Source of the DNA: Nocardiopsis sp. NRRL B-16309
GTDB taxonomy: Bacteria; Actinomycetota; Actinomycetes; Streptosporangiales; Streptosporangiaceae
Direction: 5' to 3'
Assembly: GCF_001279585.1 (NCBI RefSeq)
Contig: NZ_LGEC01000058.1
Location: 1 to 64,000 of the forward strand
Length of the DNA stretch: 64,000 bases
The notes under the pieces are model-generated. The model made no database searches and was not told the DNA's origin. It was given only the letters and a program-made list of their open reading frames with translations. Positions 61,668 through 64,000 of the stretch are shown in pieces (within the stretch, counting starts at the first letter, position 1; the number at the start of each line of letters is the position of its first letter). Both the position numbers and the translations under genes were made by a program.

Positions 61668-64000
61668 TCAGGGCGTGCGCTCGATCTTCTGGCTGATCAC
61701 CTGGGAGATGCCGTCGCCCTGCATGGTGACGCCGTAGAGCGCGTCGGCAGCCTCCATGGTCCGCTTCTGGTGCGTGATGACGATCAGCTGGGAGGAGGCG
61801 CGCAGCTCCTCGAAGATCACCAGCAGCCGCTGGAGGTTGGTGTCGTCCAGCGCGGCCTCGACCTCGTCCATCACGTAGAACGGCGAGGGGCGGGCCTTGA
61901 AGATCGCCGCGAGGAAGGCCACCGCCGTCAGCGAGCGCTCACCGCCGGAGAGCAGCGACAGGCGCTTGACCTTCTTGCCGGGCGGGCGGGCCTCCACCTC
62001 GATCCCGGTGGTCAGCATGGCCTCGGGGTCGGTGAGCAGCAGCCGCCCCTCCCCGCCGGGGAAGAGCCGCCCGAAGATCGCCGCGAACTCGCGCTCCACG
62101 TCCAGGTAGGCGGCGGAGAAGACCTCCTGGACCCGGGCGTCGACCTCCTGGACGATGTCCATGAGGTCGCGGCGGGTCTTCTTCAGGTCCTCCAGCTGCG
62201 CGTTGAGGAAGGCGTGCCGCTCCTCCAGCGCCGCGAACTCCTCCAGGGCCAGCGGGTTGATCTTGCCCAGCTGGTTGAGCTGGCGCTCGGCGGCCTTGGC
62301 GCGCTTGGCCTGCACGTCGCGCACGTAGGGCACCGGGACGGCGTCCTCCCCGGCGTCGATCGGCGGCGGGACCGGCACGCGGGGCCCGTACTCGGCCACC
62401 AGGGTGGGCACGTCCACGCCCAGCTCCTCCATGGCCTTGGTCTCCAGCTGCTCCAGGCGCAGGCGCCGCTCGGCGCGCGCGACCTCACCGCTGTGCGCGG
62501 AGCTGGTCAGCTTCTCCAGTTCCACCGACATCTCGCGCACCCGGGCGCGCACGGTCCGCAGCTCGGCGTCGACGGCCTCCTTGCGCGCCTGCGCCGCGGC
62601 CCGCTCGCTCTCGGCGGCGGCCAGCGACACGGCGATGCGCTCCAGCGCCAGCCGGGCGCTCTCGGCGACGGCCTCGGCGATGGTGGCCTGCGCGGCGCGC
62701 GTGCGGCGCCGCTCGGCGGCGCGCTCCATGGCGCGGCGCTCCTCGAAGGCCTGGGCCCGCAGCGCCTCGGCCCGGCCCGCGATGGAGCGCGCGCGCTCCT
62801 CGGCGGTGCGCACCGCCAGGCGGCGCTCCATCTCCGTGGCACGGGCACGGGAGGCCTGGGCGGCGAGCTCGTCGCGGGTCTCGGGGTCGGGGGCGTCCTC
62901 CTCGATGGAGGCGGCCATCTCCTCCGCCTCGGCGAGCTCCTCCTCCAGCCGGGCCAGCTTGTCGGCGTCCTCGCCCCGGGCCGTGGCGGCCTTGGCCGCC
63001 GCCGCGGCGTAGCGCTCGGACTCGGCCTCGGCGGACCTGGCCTGACCGCCCAGTTTGCCCAACCGCTGGGCGGACTCGTTGCGCTTGCGGTCGCTCTGGC
63101 GGCGGCGGGCGGTGATCTCCTCGACCGTCGCGGCCATGTCGGCGCGCTCGTGCTTGAGGGCCTCCAGTTCGGTGGCGATCCGCTTGGCGGCCTCGGTGGC
63201 CTCCTCCAGCCGCTCCGCCGCCTCGTCGACGGCCGCCTGGACCTCCAGCAGACTCGGTGCGGCGGCGGAGCCGCCGTAGACCAGGGCGGCGCCGAACACG
63301 TCGCCCTCGGCGGTGACCGCCCGCAGCTCGGGCCGGTCCGCGACCAGATCGCGGGCGGCCGGCGCGTCGGCGACCAGCGCGGTGCGCTCCAGCAGGGCGG
63401 CGACGGCGCCCCGCAGGTGGTCGGGCGCGGTGACGACGTCGACCGCGTAGCGCGCCCCCGGGGGCAGCTCCGGCCAGGACGCGCGGGGCCGGTCCGGCTC
63501 CGCTCCCGCCACGACCACGCCCGCGCGGCCGGCGTCCTGGTCCCGCAGGAGTTCCAGCGCGGCCAGCGCGGTACCGGTCCCCTCGACGGCCACGGCACCG
63601 GCGGCCACGCCGAAGGCCGCGGCCACCGCCGTCTCGTGGCCGGCGTCCACCTGGACCAGCGCGGCGAGCCCGCCGAGGGTTCCGGGCAGGCCGGCCTCCA
63701 GGAGGGTGCCCGCGCCGTCCTTGTGCGCCAGGCCCAGTTCCAGGGCCTCCTTGCGGGCGGCCAGGGCCGAGCGTTCGCCCTCGGCGGTGCGCTCGGCGTC
63801 GCGCAGCTGGTTGAGCTCGGCGTCCAGGGCGGAGAGCCGACGGGAGGCCCGCTCGTGGTCGGCGTCGAGTTCGGCGTCGCCCTCGTCCAGTCCGGCGGAC
63901 TCCTCTGCGGCCATCTCGTACTCGGCCTGGGCCTCGGCGGCACGTTCGGCGGCCTGCCGCGCGGCCTCCTCCAACCGGGCGATCTCCGCCTCTCCGGACG
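61668..64000 (-). CDS. smc: Chromosome segregation protein SMC (5'-truncated by the window)
   Basis: C-terminal ~777 codons; the N-terminal ATPase half and part of the first coiled coil lie beyond 64000. Visible in order: coiled coil, hinge (about 63300-63740: LLEAGLPGTLGGLAALVQVDAGHETAVAAAFG… VFGAALVYGG), a second long Ala/Glu/Arg-rich coiled coil, then the C-terminal ATPase head with signature LSGGERSLTAVAFLAAIF, Walker B PFYVMDEVEAALDD and a final VITHQKRTMEAAD. SMC dimers with ScpAB compact and segregate the chromosome. The upstream gene order cannot be seen. Confidence 0.96.
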   Translation of the reverse strand, partial: SGEAEIARLEEAARQAAERAAEAQAEYEMAAEESAGLDEGDAELDADHERASRRLSALDAELNQLRDAERTAEGERSALAARKEALELGLAHKDGAGTLLEAGLPGTLGGLAALVQVDAGHETAVAAAFGVAAGAVAVEGTGTALAALELLRDQDAGRAGVVVAGAEPDRPRASWPELPPGARYAVDVVTAPDHLRGAVAALLERTALVADAPAARDLVADRPELRAVTAEGDVFGAALVYGGSAAAPSLLEVQAAVDEAAERLEEATEAAKRIATELEALKHERADMAATVEEITARRRQSDRKRNESAQRLGKLGGQARSAEAESERYAAAAAKAATARGEDADKLARLEEELAEAEEMAASIEEDAPDPETRDELAAQASRARATEMERRLAVRTAEERARSIAGRAEALRAQAFEERRAMERAAERRRTRAAQATIAEAVAESARLALERIAVSLAAAESERAAAQARKEAVDAELRTVRARVREMSVELEKLTSSAHSGEVARAERRLRLEQLETKAMEELGVDVPTLVAEYGPRVPVPPPIDAGEDAVPVPYVRDVQAKRAKAAERQLNQLGKINPLALEEFAALEERHAFLNAQLEDLKKTRRDLMDIVQEVDARVQEVFSAAYLDVEREFAAIFGRLFPGGEGRLLLTDPEAMLTTGIEVEARPPGKKVKRLSLLSGGERSLTAVAFLAAIFKARPSPFYVMDEVEAALDDTNLQRLLVIFEELRASSQLIVITHQKRTMEAADALYGVTMQGDGISQVISQKIERTP

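Overview
The window is very GC-rich, densely coded DNA with strong third-position G/C bias, frequent GTG starts and typical actinomycete markers: the GlgE alpha-glucan pathway, a DUF2469 protein, alanine/proline-rich tails on ribosomal proteins S2 and S16, and a PASTA-less membrane Ser/Thr kinase. Gene content and order point to a filamentous actinobacterium, most likely Nocardiopsaceae (Nocardiopsis-like). That placement is inference, because no rRNA lies in the window. No tRNA, rRNA, CRISPR array, phage or conjugative module was recognised.

Layout. (1) 0.2-9.4 kb, minus strand: a Ser/Thr protein kinase with repeated Thr motifs, an enoyl-CoA hydratase, a thiamine/HMP ECF transporter (ykoE-ykoD-ykoC) behind a TPP riboswitch, and a bifunctional penicillin-binding protein. 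(2) 9.4-10.2 kb: a long, AT-richer intergenic region with a perfect CRP-type box. (3) 10.2-19.2 kb, plus strand: glgE, treS, mak and glgB, which turn trehalose into maltose-1-phosphate and then branched alpha-glucan, followed by a sigma-B/F-type sigma factor. (4) 19.3-31.3 kb, minus strand: an eleven-gene, almost entirely overlapping operon. It combines ADP-heptose biosynthesis (gmhA, hldE, and a gmhB phosphatase fused to a glycosyltransferase) with several glycosyltransferases, a UDP-xylose-synthase-like epimerase, a short-chain dehydrogenase and a NodU/CmcH-type carbamoyltransferase. A CBS protein and a second GT9 transferase are divergent from it. This is the best candidate in the window for an uncharacterised system, probably a carbamoylated, heptose-containing surface glycan or glycoconjugate.

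(5) 33-51 kb, mostly minus strand: conserved housekeeping genes. These are an aminotransferase, cdsA-frr-pyrH, tsf-rpsB, an M23 peptidase on the plus strand, ridA-xerC, yraN-comM-dprA, a DUF2469 gene, lepB, rplS, rimM-trmD, rpsP-KH protein and ffh. (6) 51-56 kb: a small IS5-type MITE-like element abutting a lipoprotein gene, an ammonium transporter without glnB/glnD, and ftsY. (7) 56-64 kb: a B12-type btuF-btuC pair behind a cobalamin riboswitch, a secreted subtilase with a PA domain, and the 3' part of smc running off the window. The last genes separate ftsY from smc, which are adjacent in many actinobacteria.

Many operons end in near-perfect GC-rich hairpins without an obvious U-tract. These are listed as terminators and often tell which operon ends where.
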